A DNA stretch of 64,000 nucleotides from Firmicutes bacterium HGW-Firmicutes-16. Its GTDB lineage: Bacteria > Bacillota > Clostridia > Oscillospirales > Oscillospiraceae. The notes beneath the pieces are model-generated. The model was not told where the DNA came from. It saw nothing but the letters and a program-made list of their open reading frames with translations, and searched no databases. Shown here one piece after another: positions 27,994-37,367 of this stretch. How positions within the stretch are numbered: position 1 is the stretch's first letter; each line of letters opens with the position of its first letter. Position numbers and translations under genes: made by a program. The stretch is from positions 186,001 through 250,000 of the forward strand of contig PGZZ01000007.1 in assembly GCA_002841545.1 (NCBI GenBank). Reading direction: 5' to 3'.

Positions 27994-28329
27994 CTATTCT
28001 TTCTCGGCCACGACGATAGTGATGTGGCTGGTTCTCTTGTTGATACGGAACATACGGCCCTGTGCTCTGGGCATTCCTCTTTTGAGGATGGGGCCGGGGT
28101 TTGCGTAAGTCTCTTTAACATAGAGCTTATCGGTATCCATGTTGAAATTGTTTTCTGCGTTTGCCACTGCGCTCTTAAGGACCTTAATCATGAGCTCGGA
28201 TGCTGCCTTCGGGGTATTGCGCATCAAAGCTTCGGCTACCTTAACGTTCTTGCCACGGATAAGGTCGCATACGATGCCGACCTTACGGGGAGATATGCGG
28301 GCAAACTTGTGTTCTGCTCTTGCTTCCAT
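27994..28329 (-). CDS. rplV: 50S ribosomal protein L22
   Basis: 111 residues, with [20 protein letters not shown] and the tunnel beta-hairpin region ending [17 protein letters not shown]22 lines the exit tunnel near the macrolide site. Confidence 0.98.
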   Translation of the reverse strand: MEARAEHKFARISPRKVGIVCDLIRGKNVKVAEALMRNTPKAASELMIKVLKSAVANAENNFNMDTDKLYVKETYANPGPILKRGMPRAQGRMFRINKRTSHITIVVAEKE

Positions 28330-28340
28330 TTTTCTCCTCC

Positions 28341-28613
28341 TTATTTGCCGGTCTTGGAGCCGGCATGACCGCGGAAAGTGCGGGTAGGCGCGAACTCGCC
28401 AAGCTTGTGTCCAACCATATCCTCGGTAACGTAAACCGGAACATGACGGCGGCCGTCATGGACGGCAATCGTGTGACCAACGAAAGTCGGGAATATCGTG
28501 GAAGCGCGGCTCCAGGTCTTGAGAACCTTCTTTTCGCCGGATTTATTCATTTCGTCGACCCTCTTGAGCAACTCGGGAGCAGCAAAGGGGCCTTTTTTAA
28601 TACTTCTACTCAT
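28341..28613 (-). CDS. rpsS: 30S ribosomal protein S19
   Basis: 90 residues, [20 protein letters not shown] and [19 protein letters not shown]. Located in the 30S head. Confidence 0.98.
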   Translation of the reverse strand: MSRSIKKGPFAAPELLKRVDEMNKSGEKKVLKTWSRASTIFPTFVGHTIAVHDGRRHVPVYVTEDMVGHKLGEFAPTRTFRGHAGSKTGK

Positions 28614-28628
28614 TTAATCATTCCCTCC

Positions 28629-29465
28629 TTACTTCACGTTCCGACGCTTGACAATGAACTTATTACTCTTGTTCTTCGTCTTGCGAGTCTTGTAACCGAG
28701 CGTCGGCTTGCCCCAAGGAGTAACAGGTCCGGAACGGCCGATCGGGCTCTTTCCTTCGCCGCCGCCGTGGGGGTGGTCGCAGGGGTTCATAACAGAGCCG
28801 CGGACGGTCGGGCGCCAGCCCATGTGACGTTTACGTCCGGCTTTGCCGATGTGGATATTAGCGTGATCGATATTGCCGACCTGACCGATGGTCGCAATGC
28901 AGTTCATGCGAACCTTGCGATATTCACCGGAGGGCAGGCGGACAGTTGCTAAATCGCCTTCCTTAGCCATAAGCTGAGCCTCGACACCTGCTGAGCGGAC
29001 AAGCTGTGCGCCCTTGCCGGGATAAAGCTCAATGTTATGGATAATTGTGCCGACGGGGATGTTTGCAAGCGGAAGCGAATTGCCGGGCTTAATGTCAGCT
29101 GTCGTAGAAGCTATGACTGCATCGCCTGCCTTGAGTCCGTAAGGAGCAAGGATATATCGGCGGTCACCGTCTGTATACTCAATAAGAGCGATGTGAGCAG
29201 AGCGGTTGGGGTCATATTCGAGGCGCAGCACCTTGCCGGGCATATCAAGCTTATTACGCTTGAAATCGATTACACGGTATTTCTTCTTGTTACCGCCGCC
29301 CTGATGGCGGACAGTGATGCGGCCGTTCGCGTTGCGGCCAGCGTTGTTCTTTAGGACCTCTACAAGGGACTTTTCGGGCGCTGTGTGCTTTGCAACTCCG
29401 TCAAAGCCCGAGACAGTCATGTGTCTTCTGGACGGTGTAGTAGGTCTATAAGTTTTAATGGACAT
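28629..29465 (-). CDS. rplB: 50S ribosomal protein L2
   Basis: 278 residues, with [20 protein letters not shown] and the C-terminal [18 protein letters not shown] carrying the conserved histidine near the peptidyl-transferase centre. Confidence 0.98.
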   Translation of the reverse strand: MSIKTYRPTTPSRRHMTVSGFDGVAKHTAPEKSLVEVLKNNAGRNANGRITVRHQGGGNKKKYRVIDFKRNKLDMPGKVLRLEYDPNRSAHIALIEYTDGDRRYILAPYGLKAGDAVIASTTADIKPGNSLPLANIPVGTIIHNIELYPGKGAQLVRSAGVEAQLMAKEGDLATVRLPSGEYRKVRMNCIATIGQVGNIDHANIHIGKAGRKRHMGWRPTVRGSVMNPCDHPHGGGEGKSPIGRSGPVTPWGKPTLGYKTRKTKNKSNKFIVKRRNVK

Positions 29466-29480
29466 ATCTCATTTCCTCCC

Positions 29481-29780
29481 TTACACCATACCCTCGAAGA
29501 TTTCGATGTTCTTAGATTTTCTGCTGAGCTTAACGACGGCCTTCTTCCAATCGGAAGTATAACCTGCGGGCTTCGCGCCGACGCGCTTTTCCTTGCCGGG
29601 TACAATCGTCGTTGTAACTTTAATGACTTTGACGTCAAAAATCTCTTCGATTGCTTTTTTAATTTCGATCTTGTTTGCGCTCTTCATCACTTCAAAAACG
29701 TACTTTTTGATGTCGAGGTCCTCCATGGACTGCTCTGTGATGATGGGGCGAACGATGATGTCGTATGCTGTTCTCATCAT
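29481..29780 (-). CDS. rplW: 50S ribosomal protein L23
   Basis: 99 residues, [18 protein letters not shown] and [18 protein letters not shown]. It is the docking site for trigger factor and SRP at the tunnel exit. The start overlaps the rplD stop by 4 nt; an ATG one codon later is an alternative. Confidence 0.96.
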   Translation of the reverse strand: MMRTAYDIIVRPIITEQSMEDLDIKKYVFEVMKSANKIEIKKAIEEIFDVKVIKVTTTIVPGKEKRVGAKPAGYTSDWKKAVVKLSRKSKNIEIFEGMV

Positions 29781-30400
29781 GCGTAGACCTCCTCGATTTT
29801 CTCAAGCGCAGCCTTGTCGACGACAAGTATCCCGGCGTTCAGAACGTCATATGGGGACAGAATGGTCGCTATCGTCGTAACGATACCGGGAATATTTCTT
29901 GCGCTCTTAATAACGGGCTGGTTGACTTCTTTTGTTATGACAAGAGCCTTACCGGTGACTTCGATCTTGTCAAGGAAGCTCTTGAAGGTCTTTGTCTTAA
30001 TCTCGGAAACTGTGAGTCCGTCGATGACAATGATTTCGCCCTCGGCAGCCTTCGATGAAAGCGCGCTCTTGAGAGCCAGTCTCTTAACCTTCTTATTGAG
30101 TGTGTAGCTGTAATCGCGGGGCTTGGGAGCGAACGCTACGCCGCCGTGTCTCCATACTGGAGAGCCAGCGTGACCTGCGCGTGCGCGGCCAGTGCCCTTT
30201 TGACGCCAGGGCTTCTTGTTTGTAACATCGACTTCGCCCTTTGTAAGCGCACTCTGCGTACCCTGTCGGCAATTAGCGAGGTGGTTCTTGATGGAATCAT
30301 GCAGAACCGACTCGTTGGGTTCAATACCGAAGATGGATTCGGAGAGTTCGATCTCACCGACCTTTTCGCCGGCCATATTGTAAACTGTTGCTTTAGGCAT
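29777..30400 (-). CDS. rplD: 50S ribosomal protein L4
   Basis: 207 residues, with the tunnel loop [20 protein letters not shown] and C-terminal [15 protein letters not shown]. The gene couples to rplW through ATGA. Confidence 0.98.
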   Translation of the reverse strand: MPKATVYNMAGEKVGEIELSESIFGIEPNESVLHDSIKNHLANCRQGTQSALTKGEVDVTNKKPWRQKGTGRARAGHAGSPVWRHGGVAFAPKPRDYSYTLNKKVKRLALKSALSSKAAEGEIIVIDGLTVSEIKTKTFKSFLDKIEVTGKALVITKEVNQPVIKSARNIPGIVTTIATILSPYDVLNAGILVVDKAALEKIEEVYA

Positions 30401-30419
30401 TTACATTCTCTCCTTTCCC

Positions 30420-31145
30420 TTATCTCGCTCTTGCGGAAGCCTTCTGCGGGTTGACCCTTGCGGAAGCCTTCTGCGGATTGACGCTGATGCCGGCTGCGGC
30501 ACCCTTTGCCTTAACGTTCTTCACGGTGTTCTTGAGATACACAATGCCGCCCTTGGGGCCGGGGATTGCGCCGCGAACAACAATCATATTAAGTTCGGGG
30601 TCGACCTTAACGACGTCAAGGTTTTGAACAGTTACCTGCTCTGCGCCCATGTGTCCTGCGCCGATTTTTCCCGGGAAAATTCTGGACGGATCCGAGCCAG
30701 AGCCCATGGAACCTGCATGACGGTGAACAGGTCCGCCGCCGTGGGTCATGGGAGTTCTGTGTGCGCCCCAACGCTTGATTACGCCCGCGTAACCTTTACC
30801 CTTGGAAATTCCGGTTACATCGACCTTGTCGCCCTCAGCGAAAACGCTTGCGGACAGAACATCGCCGACATTTAAAGACTCGCAGTCTTCAAGGCGGAAC
30901 TCTTTAAGATACTTTTTAAAAGCGACTCCCGCTTTTGCAAGGTGTCCCTTTTCGGGCTTGGTGAGCTTACGCTCTGTCAGGTCTTCAAAACCGAGCTGAA
31001 CGGAAGTGTAGCCTTCCTTGTCAGCAGCTTTCTTTTGGACAACGACGCAGGGTCCCGCTTCAATAACGGTAACCGGAACGACTTTGCCCGCTTCATCGAA
31101 GATCTGCGTCATGCCGACCTTTTTGCCGATGATAGCTCTTTTCAT
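30420..31145 (-). CDS. rplC: 50S ribosomal protein L3 with duplicated C-terminal tail
   Basis: 241 residues, longer than the usual 205-215. The core is standard ([40 protein letters not shown]). The C-terminus ends in two copies of VNPQKASAR encoded by a 27-bp tandem duplication. The frame is intact. L3 reaches towards the peptidyl-transferase centre, but the C-terminus is expected on the outer surface. Confidence 0.97.
   Translation of the reverse strand: MKRAIIGKKVGMTQIFDEAGKVVPVTVIEAGPCVVVQKKAADKEGYTSVQLGFEDLTERKLTKPEKGHLAKAGVAFKKYLKEFRLEDCESLNVGDVLSASVFAEGDKVDVTGISKGKGYAGVIKRWGAHRTPMTHGGGPVHRHAGSMGSGSDPSRIFPGKIGAGHMGAEQVTVQNLDVVKVDPELNMIVVRGAIPGPKGGIVYLKNTVKNVKAKGAAAGISVNPQKASARVNPQKASARAR
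30430..30482 (-). repeat. 27-bp tandem duplication in the 3' end of rplC
   Basis: Two copies with 27-bp period (30430-30455 and 30457-30482) differ at one base and encode VNPQKASAR twice. Confidence 0.9.
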
Positions 31146-31471
31146 GTTATTTCCTCCTTATAGGTTATTGGTCAGCTCGCATGTTGTCGCTTTGCTGGAC
31201 TCTCGTTTTGTAACGAAACGAACCAGAGGCTGCTGACTTGACCCTGCCCGTTCACGCAAGTAACGAACAATCGGGTTTTTGATGTGATGGGTGTTGTTCT
31301 CAAAGCTTTCTCTACAGCACATACGCGCTTAATTACGCAGGATTTTTCTTACGTAACCGCCCGCACCTGATTACGCGGGATTTTTCGTTTTGGTCGAAGG
31401 CGAGGCGGCGCCGCTGTATAGTTTATACTGCAAACCGACGAGCCGAAGAGATAAGCGAAAAAGACCAGTAA
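31146..31471 (-). other. 326-bp non-coding spacer between rpsJ and rplC
   Basis: No gene is visible. It holds a copy of the dispersed repeat close to rpsJ and two degenerate copies of TTACGC(A/G)GGATTTTTC around 31333-31390. rpsJ and rplC are normally almost adjacent, so the spacer is an insertion relative to the usual S10 operon. Confidence 0.6.
31402..31442 (-). repeat. Dispersed intergenic repeat, copy B (after rpsJ)
   Basis: On the minus strand CTCGTCGGTTTGCAGTATA leads to CAGCGGCGCCGCCTCG, closely matching copy A at 24632-24671. It begins 30 nt after the rpsJ stop and is flanked by TTTTTCG ... CGAAAAA, which can pair around it. Confidence 0.7.
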
Positions 31472-31789
31472 TCAAAGTTTCATTTCGATCTCTACACCAG
31501 CAGGCAGTTCCAATGACATAAGAGCCTCAACCGTCTTCTGGGTCGGGTTCATGATGTCGATGAGACGCTTGTGGGTGCGACGCTCAAACTGCTCGCGGCT
31601 GTCCTTATATTTATGAACAGCGCGGAGTACGGTGATGATTTCCCTCTTCGTGGGAAGAGGAATGGGGCCGGAAACCCTAGCTTCTGTGCGCTTTGCGGTT
31701 TCGACAATCTTCTCGGCCGCTTTGTCGATAAGTTGATGGTCATAAGCCTTGAGTCTGATGCGGATCATTTTCTTGTTTGTTGCTGCCAT
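31472..31789 (-). CDS. rpsJ: 30S ribosomal protein S10
   Basis: 105 residues, with [20 protein letters not shown] and [20 protein letters not shown]. First gene of the S10 block, with CAGGAGG upstream of the ATG. Also the NusG/NusE partner in antitermination. Confidence 0.97.
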   Translation of the reverse strand: MAATNKKMIRIRLKAYDHQLIDKAAEKIVETAKRTEARVSGPIPLPTKREIITVLRAVHKYKDSREQFERRTHKRLIDIMNPTQKTVEALMSLELPAGVEIEMKL

Positions 31790-31901
31790 TTGTTTTTCCT
31801 CCTGAACGTCAGTTCTGCGGCGGAATTAGCACCGCCGTTTAAATTTCAGTTCGGTGAGAAGTTTTTCTGTACACTTTGCCGTGCGTATCAGACCTTACCC
31901 G

Positions 31902-31929
31902 AAAAACAAACCGGATTTTTTATCCGGTT
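31902..31929 (-). terminator. Terminator or attenuator hairpin upstream of rpsJ
   Basis: Minus strand AACCGGAT / ATCCGGTT 8-bp stem with A-loop, followed by TGTTTTTC. It lies between the frameshifted small gene and rpsJ, so it either ends that gene or attenuates the S10 transcript. Confidence 0.65.
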
Positions 31930-32154
31930 CACATCCCGTCCAAGCGATATACGCGTGAAGCAGAAACGTTCTCAACCGCCCGATTACAGCCGATTTTCTC
32001 GGCACGGACATACTCCACGAAAGTTACCGGATCATAATCCGCAATCTCCCGCTTCATCGCAATGTGCGCAATTAGGGCGCAACTTCCCCAATAGGCGCTC
32101 CGTTAGAATATCAGATAATTCTTCCTCTGTCAATATATAATTGCATTTTTCCAT
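31929..32154 (-). pseudogene. Frameshifted small gene upstream of rpsJ
   Basis: Frame 1 reads MEKCNYILTEEELSDILTER from 32154 and soon stops. A second frame, offset by one base, continues AYWGSCALIAHIAMKREIAD, then FVEYVRAEKIGCNRAVENV, to a stop at 31929. Joining them at about 32095-32100 gives one plausible protein of about 75 residues, so a single-base indel is the simplest reading. There is no clear ribosome site. The family is not recognised. Alternatives are a sequencing error, programmed shift or chance. Confidence 0.4.
32105..32133 (-). promoter_or_regulatory. Putative S10-operon promoter
   Basis: Minus strand TTGACA (32128-32133), 17-bp spacer, TATTCT (32105-32110), pointing at rpsJ about 330 bp away. 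It overlaps the reading frame of the frameshifted small gene, so one of the two calls may be coincidental. Confidence 0.5.
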
Positions 32155-32225
32155 ACATAAAATATGATTATACGCGCAAATTAAAAAAATTTATCAAAAG
32201 AGCCGAATTATCATGCAATACGAGT

Positions 32226-32253
32226 AAAAAGGGAGCGGTTTTCCGCTCCCTTT
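32226..32253 (-). terminator. Terminator after the SLH/M15 gene
   Basis: Minus strand AAAGGGAGCGG / CCGCTCCCTTT 11-bp stem with AAAA loop, followed by TT. Confidence 0.88.
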
Positions 32254-32277
32254 GCCGTATTTATATTGTATTTACTA

Positions 32278-33537
32278 TCAGCCGCCGGATGCGAGGATCG
32301 AGAAGTGCATGTAATCCACCGCAGTGCTCCAGCCCTGTCCGCCCCAGCCCCAGCCATAAGTGGCGAAGGCTTTGACGACACTGCTGTTCGGGGTGATGCA
32401 GTAGGGGCTCGTGCTGGTTTTATAGCAGTAGCTTCCAACCTGCTGACCTGTTTTGTAGTTTACATAGTAGTTTTCAACAGGATTAATATCGATTGCGCAG
32501 CCCCAGCTATGGCGCAGGGTATCCGTGGTTCTGAAGCCGCCGAGAGAATGAATCGGGAACTTTTCAGGGCTATTATATATGTAGTCGAAAATCGCCTTGA
32601 CCTCACGGGCCACCACGGTGTTCACATACAGCGTCCATGTTCGAGTATATTTCGCTCCGTTTGAATTAATATCCCAAGTGTTAACCTTAACGCCCACAAT
32701 ATGGCTGCCCGCGTCGGCGGTGCTAGTAAAGTAGCTCTTGTTGGTGTCTCCGAAGAGCGCCAGTCTGCGATCAGCGTTTGACATGGTTCTGTATTGTATC
32801 GCGAAGGACGTAAAGCTGGTATCGTACACGACTTCCTTTTCGAGCGCCCAGCTTATTGTTTTTCTTTCCGATTTCCAAGCGAGTCTAACTATAACTGCTG
32901 CAGCCTCGGAGCGCTTCAAGTTGGAAGCTCCCCAAAAATAGCTGTCGGCGTCACCGTTCAAAATTCCCTTGGCATAACATTGCTCAATCGCAGTTCTGTA
33001 TCCCTGATCCATTCCGTTATAGTCGCCGATGTGGTTGGCAAAGCTGTCATTTGAATCTGTCAAGACCATCGGATTCTCATAGAAAGCCATATATAGCACA
33101 GAATTTATCAAATACGCCATCTCGTAGCGCATAATCGGCGTATCAAGCGCTGCGGCCGTACAGGGGAAAAGCGTTCCGCTGCTGTTGAAGCCCGTTGACA
33201 CTTCCAAAAGGCCGCCGTCATTCAAAGCGTTCCAGCTGCCTTCGGCCCAATGTATACCTTTCGGCGTTTTGTCCGACCATATCTCGGCTACCATTGCCAG
33301 CATTTTTATAAATTCACCGCGTGTAAGCGTATTTTCCGGCTTGAACGTGCCATCCGGATAGCCGTTAATTATCCCAAGCGCTGATAGCTTATTCACGTTT
33401 TCATAGTACCATGCATTCTGCAGTACATCTGAATACGAAGTGGAGCTTGTAGTCAGCGCCCCTGCCGAAATCGGCGCCTGAAGCAGCATCGTGAAAGCGA
33501 GTGCCAGCAGAATAATTGTTTTCAGTCCTTTTTTCAT
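32278..33537 (-). CDS. Secreted SLH-domain protein with M15-type peptidase domain
   Basis: 419 residues with a signal peptide (about 1-26). S-layer-homology repeats follow: a clear one at residues 35-82 (ALGIINGYPDGTFKPENTLT), a degenerate middle copy, and a third near 185-222 (GILNGDADSYFWGASNLKR). The C-terminal third resembles D-Ala-D-Ala carboxypeptidase/endolysin M15 enzymes, with metal-site-like HSWGCAIDINP and DYMHFS. It is probably anchored to the wall by the SLH part and trims peptidoglycan cross-links. It is the last gene of the secA-to-SLH run. Confidence 0.85.
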   Translation of the reverse strand: MKKGLKTIILLALAFTMLLQAPISAGALTTSSTSYSDVLQNAWYYENVNKLSALGIINGYPDGTFKPENTLTRGEFIKMLAMVAEIWSDKTPKGIHWAEGSWNALNDGGLLEVSTGFNSSGTLFPCTAAALDTPIMRYEMAYLINSVLYMAFYENPMVLTDSNDSFANHIGDYNGMDQGYRTAIEQCYAKGILNGDADSYFWGASNLKRSEAAAVIVRLAWKSERKTISWALEKEVVYDTSFTSFAIQYRTMSNADRRLALFGDTNKSYFTSTADAGSHIVGVKVNTWDINSNGAKYTRTWTLYVNTVVAREVKAIFDYIYNSPEKFPIHSLGGFRTTDTLRHSWGCAIDINPVENYYVNYKTGQQVGSYCYKTSTSPYCITPNSSVVKAFATYGWGWGGQGWSTAVDYMHFSILASGG

Positions 33538-33590
33538 TGTATACCTCTCCGGATTTGCGCTTTTCTTTATGTATTATTGGTTTTGGCATT

Positions 33591-34475
33591 TTAATTAATC
33601 GTTTTTCCTGTAAGAAGTCTAGTAAATAGCGGCAAAGACAAATTATTATTGTCTCTTCGCCAAAATACGACAATATCAAAGCGCGTATCAACGTCCTCGA
33701 TATCAAGAGCGGCGCAGTTTTTTCCAAACTCTCTTGCCATAGGATACGGCACGAGAGAAATACCGTTACCGTTTCTGACCTGCAGGAACAGGGATTCCAG
33801 CGTCGGAACGGATAATATCTCACGCTCGGGTTTGTTTTTAAGAACTTCCTCTTCAAGCCTTCTGGCAAATCCGCTTCGCTGCTCACCGACACCCACATAG
33901 CTTTCCACGCCCAGTTCCGACGCTTTTACGGACTTTTTTAAGGCAAGCGTATGAGTTTCTGAGCAAACGACGCAGAATTTCTCCTCCGCAACACTACGAA
34001 ACTCGAAATCTTCGGGATTCTTCGGAAGCGCATATGAAAACGTCACTCCTAAATCCATCTCGCCTTTTCCGACAAGGCTGTGGACTTCCGAGAGCTCGTT
34101 GTGATAAATGCCGAGAACTACATTGGGGTAGCGCGAACAGAACGCGCCGTATATCTTGTTCAATTCGCCGGAATAAAGGTAAACACTTGCAACGGAGAGC
34201 TTACCCGTTTCACCGCTTTCGGCATTCCTGACTTTGTTCTCCAGCTCCTCGGTTTTTTCAAGAAGCAGCTTCCCTTCGCTGTAAAAAAGCCTCCCCGCCT
34301 GCGTGAGACGCAGACCTCGGCTGTCACGGTCAAGAAGCCTTATGCCCAGAGCATCCTCAAGCGCAGAGACATTTCTTGAGGTAGTCGAATGGCTGATATA
34401 CATCAGCTCGGCTGCTTTTGTGAAGCTGCCGCAGTCAACAACTGTAATAAAGATTTTTAGCTGTTCAAAGTCCAC
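33591..34475 (-). CDS. LysR-family transcriptional regulator
   Basis: A 294-residue LTTR. The N-terminal winged HTH is FEQLKIFITVVDCGSFTKAA with ISHSTTSRNVSALEDALG; a periplasmic-binding-like effector domain follows. The GTG start at 34475 has GGGAG about 11 nt upstream and gives the normal LTTR length; a reading to 34763 would add about 96 unsupported residues antisense to nothing but overlapping cdd. No divergent target gene is evident, so its regulon is unknown. Confidence 0.9.
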   Translation of the reverse strand: MDFEQLKIFITVVDCGSFTKAAELMYISHSTTSRNVSALEDALGIRLLDRDSRGLRLTQAGRLFYSEGKLLLEKTEELENKVRNAESGETGKLSVASVYLYSGELNKIYGAFCSRYPNVVLGIYHNELSEVHSLVGKGEMDLGVTFSYALPKNPEDFEFRSVAEEKFCVVCSETHTLALKKSVKASELGVESYVGVGEQRSGFARRLEEEVLKNKPEREILSVPTLESLFLQVRNGNGISLVPYPMAREFGKNCAALDIEDVDTRFDIVVFWRRDNNNLSLPLFTRLLTGKTIN

Positions 34476-34528
34476 TTTGCTCAGAGCTCCCTTCCGATAA
34501 GATGGAACGGCACGTAATAAAGAAAAAA

Positions 34529-34918
34529 TCAGAAATCCCCGAGTCTGAAAGGATGCGGCATCAGTTCCTTCAGCCTGTAGCTGACATATCCGCCGGAGCC
34601 ACGGGCGCAGAGCACCTCCATGTCCTTCGAAAACTCGGTGAGCACCTGACGGCAGGAACCGCAGGGCATGCAGTAGTCCTCTCCCTCGCCGTAGATTGCA
34701 ATACGAGAAAAGTCTTTTTCGCCTTGGCTTACAGCTTTGTAAATAGCGACTCTCTCGGCGCACATGGTACTGCCAAGCGCGCTGTTTTCAATGTTGCAGC
34801 CGGTGAAAATACTTCCGTCCACGCATTCAAGCGCAGCACCGACTTTAAAGCGGGAATAGGGTGCGTAAGCCTTTTCTGAGGCTTCCTGTGCCAGAAGCAG
34901 CAGTTCTCTGTCGGTCAT
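34529..34918 (-). CDS. cdd: Cytidine deaminase
   Basis: 129 residues. The zinc/catalytic site is CAERVAIYKA with the second PCGSCRQVL motif, and YAPYSRFKVGAAL is the N-terminal signature. It deaminates cytidine and deoxycytidine in pyrimidine salvage. The ATG at 34918 is used; a TTG two codons earlier is possible. It follows the binding-protein gene by 21 nt. Confidence 0.96.
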   Translation of the reverse strand: MTDRELLLLAQEASEKAYAPYSRFKVGAALECVDGSIFTGCNIENSALGSTMCAERVAIYKAVSQGEKDFSRIAIYGEGEDYCMPCGSCRQVLTEFSKDMEVLCARGSGGYVSYRLKELMPHPFRLGDF

Positions 34919-34939
34919 AGCCAAAAACCCCTCTCTGCG

Positions 34940-36526
34940 TCAGTCTGTGTTTATCTCCCAATCCTCTATTCCGTTGAACACATTATCTTTAGTCGGTTTC
35001 ATCCCCGAAACCACACCCCTGTGCGTAATGACCTGACTTTTTTCAAAGCAAATCGGAACTATTGGCGCCGTATCGGTGATGTATTTGAACATCATATCAG
35101 CAGCCTTCTGTCGACCTTCCTCGGGGCAGACCATGTAATCGTTCACATACTGTTCGAGCACGGAGTCCGAAAACAGTCCGTAGTTGAGGCTTCCTCCCTC
35201 AAACAGGAGGCTTCTGATTGAAAAGTCATTTGTAAGCCTGACCTCGGCATAATACATATCAAAGTCGCCCGCCGCAAGCGCGGCTGTATACTCGTACCAT
35301 GACAGCAGCCTCAAATCGACTGTTATGCCCAGGTTTGTAAGATTTTCCGCGATTGACTGGGCTGCCTGTACCTTTACTGGGCTGTCACTGCAAACTATGA
35401 AATTAATGCTTATCTCGACAGGTATCCCCGTTACCATCTGCTCTCTTTTGCCGTCATCATCGTAATCCTGCACTTCGGCAGCGTCAAAGGCGGCTTCGCT
35501 CTTTTTTACCGAATATGAAATAATGTCCGAATACGCGTCGTTATACAAAGCAGAGGTCGGATTCATCGGCAACGTAGCGGCCGATGCAGCGCCCTCCAGA
35601 TAGTCTGTCACTATATGTTCCCTGTCAATGACATAAGTCATCGCTTTTCGGCAGTTAGGATTTATAAAAAACTGGCTGCTGCTTCTAAAGCCGAGGTAAT
35701 GCATATTCGTTGTAGGACAGCTGCGTATCTCGTTCGCTGAGCCATAGCCGAGGCTGTATACGCCAGTAGGGTCGTTCGCAACCAAGTCAATCTCAGAGTT
35801 TTCAAATGCTGTTATAACATCCTCAGTTTCCTTAATCTCCTTGAGATAGATCGTATCGACTGGAAGTGAAGAGTAGTTTCTGTAATCAGGAAACGCCGAA
35901 AGCTTCGTATACTGCTCGTCCGGCATGTAAGGACCCGTTCCAAGTGGTGCATAGTCCTCAACCGTGCCGTTTTTAATTACGGGAATATCGAGCAGAGCCG
36001 GAAACTGCATATCGGGATAATTGAGGGTCACAATGAAAAGGCTCTCATCCATCGCGCTAACGCCGAAAATGCACTGAAACCTTGTTTTAAACTGCGGACT
36101 GTGCATCGCACGCTGTAGCGAATAGGACGCATCCGTCGCCGTGAGGGTCGTCCCGTCCCAGAACTTGACAGAGGTATCGACATAGAAATACCAACTCATT
36201 CCGTCATCGCTCTTAAAGCTTTTCACCAGATTCGGCGTAGCGGCAAAGTTTTCATCGACCGAAAAAAGCGTGTCGTACATCGCCTGCGTGCAGATGATGT
36301 TCGAGGCATTAGTTGTAGTAAAGGGGTTAAAGCTATATTCCTTATTGCAGTTGAGCGAAAAAACGTTATCCGCTTTATAGTATTCTGCCTCCTCGGTGAT
36401 GGTGCCCGAGACTTCGGGAAGTGCAGCTTCGCCGCTCGTCACGCTCGTTCCACAGCCTGAGAAAATGCCTGCAAAAATGGATAATACAAGGCACGAAAGA
36501 ATTATTTCTCTGATTTTCTTTGCCAT
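34940..36526 (-). CDS. Oligopeptide-type ABC transporter substrate-binding lipoprotein (SBP family 5), orphan
   Basis: 528 residues. A lipoprotein signal ends in the lipobox FSGC (Cys25), followed by a family-5 binding fold (EYSFNPFTTTNASNIICTQ, VKFWDGTTLTATDASYSLQR, GTGPYMPDEQYTKL). The family binds peptides, nickel chelates or other solutes for Opp/Dpp-type importers. No permease or ATPase gene is nearby; the gene lies between pgeF (24 nt) and cdd (21 nt). The ligand is unknown. Confidence 0.9.
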   Translation of the reverse strand: MAKKIREIILSCLVLSIFAGIFSGCGTSVTSGEAALPEVSGTITEEAEYYKADNVFSLNCNKEYSFNPFTTTNASNIICTQAMYDTLFSVDENFAATPNLVKSFKSDDGMSWYFYVDTSVKFWDGTTLTATDASYSLQRAMHSPQFKTRFQCIFGVSAMDESLFIVTLNYPDMQFPALLDIPVIKNGTVEDYAPLGTGPYMPDEQYTKLSAFPDYRNYSSLPVDTIYLKEIKETEDVITAFENSEIDLVANDPTGVYSLGYGSANEIRSCPTTNMHYLGFRSSSQFFINPNCRKAMTYVIDREHIVTDYLEGAASAATLPMNPTSALYNDAYSDIISYSVKKSEAAFDAAEVQDYDDDGKREQMVTGIPVEISINFIVCSDSPVKVQAAQSIAENLTNLGITVDLRLLSWYEYTAALAAGDFDMYYAEVRLTNDFSIRSLLFEGGSLNYGLFSDSVLEQYVNDYMVCPEEGRQKAADMMFKYITDTAPIVPICFEKSQVITHRGVVSGMKPTKDNVFNGIEDWEINTD

Positions 36527-36550
36527 AAAGCTATCCTTTCGACTTTCCGC

Positions 36551-37366
36551 TCAGGTAACGACAATGACTGCCGCCTGCGAGCCTCTTTCTCCCTTGGTCT
36601 TTCTATGCGACCAATATTTGTCACTGTTGCAAGAGGTGCATTCGTCGCTGACCGAAATGTTCTCGCTTTTAAGTCCCAGTTGAAGTAGCCTTCTCCTGTC
36701 GGCTTCCTTGAGGTCGACCATGAATTTCCCCGTATCACCTACGGCAAAGAACACATCCTCGCAATCACCGCCTAGCAGCTTTTCGATGGCTTCGGGGACG
36801 TCAGTGTCCGTCTCGTAGCAGCACATTTCGATGCCGGGGCCAATGGCCGCCCTTATATTCTCCGCGCTCGCGCCGAGCTTAGTCATCTTCGAAATTGCAA
36901 CACCCAGTATGTCTAGAGCGGTGCTTCTCCAGCCGCAATGTATTGCCCCTGCAACTCCCGCATCGGGGTCGCAAAGCAAAACAGGAACGCAGTCCGCCGT
37001 GAAGCAGAAGAGCGGCAGATTCTTAACATTCGTCACTATTCCGTCCGCCTCGTAGAGGAAGTGCGTAAATAGCTCCCGCCTGTCTTCGTCCGTCACGATG
37101 CGGACAACATTTTCATGCACCTGCTTAGTAAAGCAGGGCTTTTGTTCGTCAAGTCCCAAAGCTCCGAGGACCCTGCGGTAGTTCTCGCGAACATTTTCCT
37201 CGCTGTCGCCTCGGTTTTCACCGAGATTGAGGCTGTCGAGATGCCCTGTACTTACGCCGCCCCATCTTGTCGTGAAGCAGTGCGGGAAGGGTATTGTCGG
37301 AGCCGTCATAAACACGAGCCCTTGGTAGCTCATTTCCGAAAAAGGCTTAGAAAATTCCAATGTCAT
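36551..37366 (-). CDS. pgeF: Peptidoglycan editing factor PgeF / multicopper-polyphenol-oxidase-like (YlmD, YfiH)
   Basis: 271 residues. Conserved metal-site residues appear in TKQVHENVV, FTADCVPVLLCD and GAIHCGWRST. In E. coli YfiH removes misincorporated serine from peptidoglycan precursors; homologues also show purine nucleoside phosphorylase or deaminase activity. It starts next to the secA stop, so the two are probably cotranscribed. Confidence 0.92.
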   Translation of the reverse strand: MTLEFSKPFSEMSYQGLVFMTAPTIPFPHCFTTRWGGVSTGHLDSLNLGENRGDSEENVRENYRRVLGALGLDEQKPCFTKQVHENVVRIVTDEDRRELFTHFLYEADGIVTNVKNLPLFCFTADCVPVLLCDPDAGVAGAIHCGWRSTALDILGVAISKMTKLGASAENIRAAIGPGIEMCCYETDTDVPEAIEKLLGGDCEDVFFAVGDTGKFMVDLKEADRRRLLQLGLKSENISVSDECTSCNSDKYWSHRKTKGERGSQAAVIVVT

Positions 37367-37367
37367 T

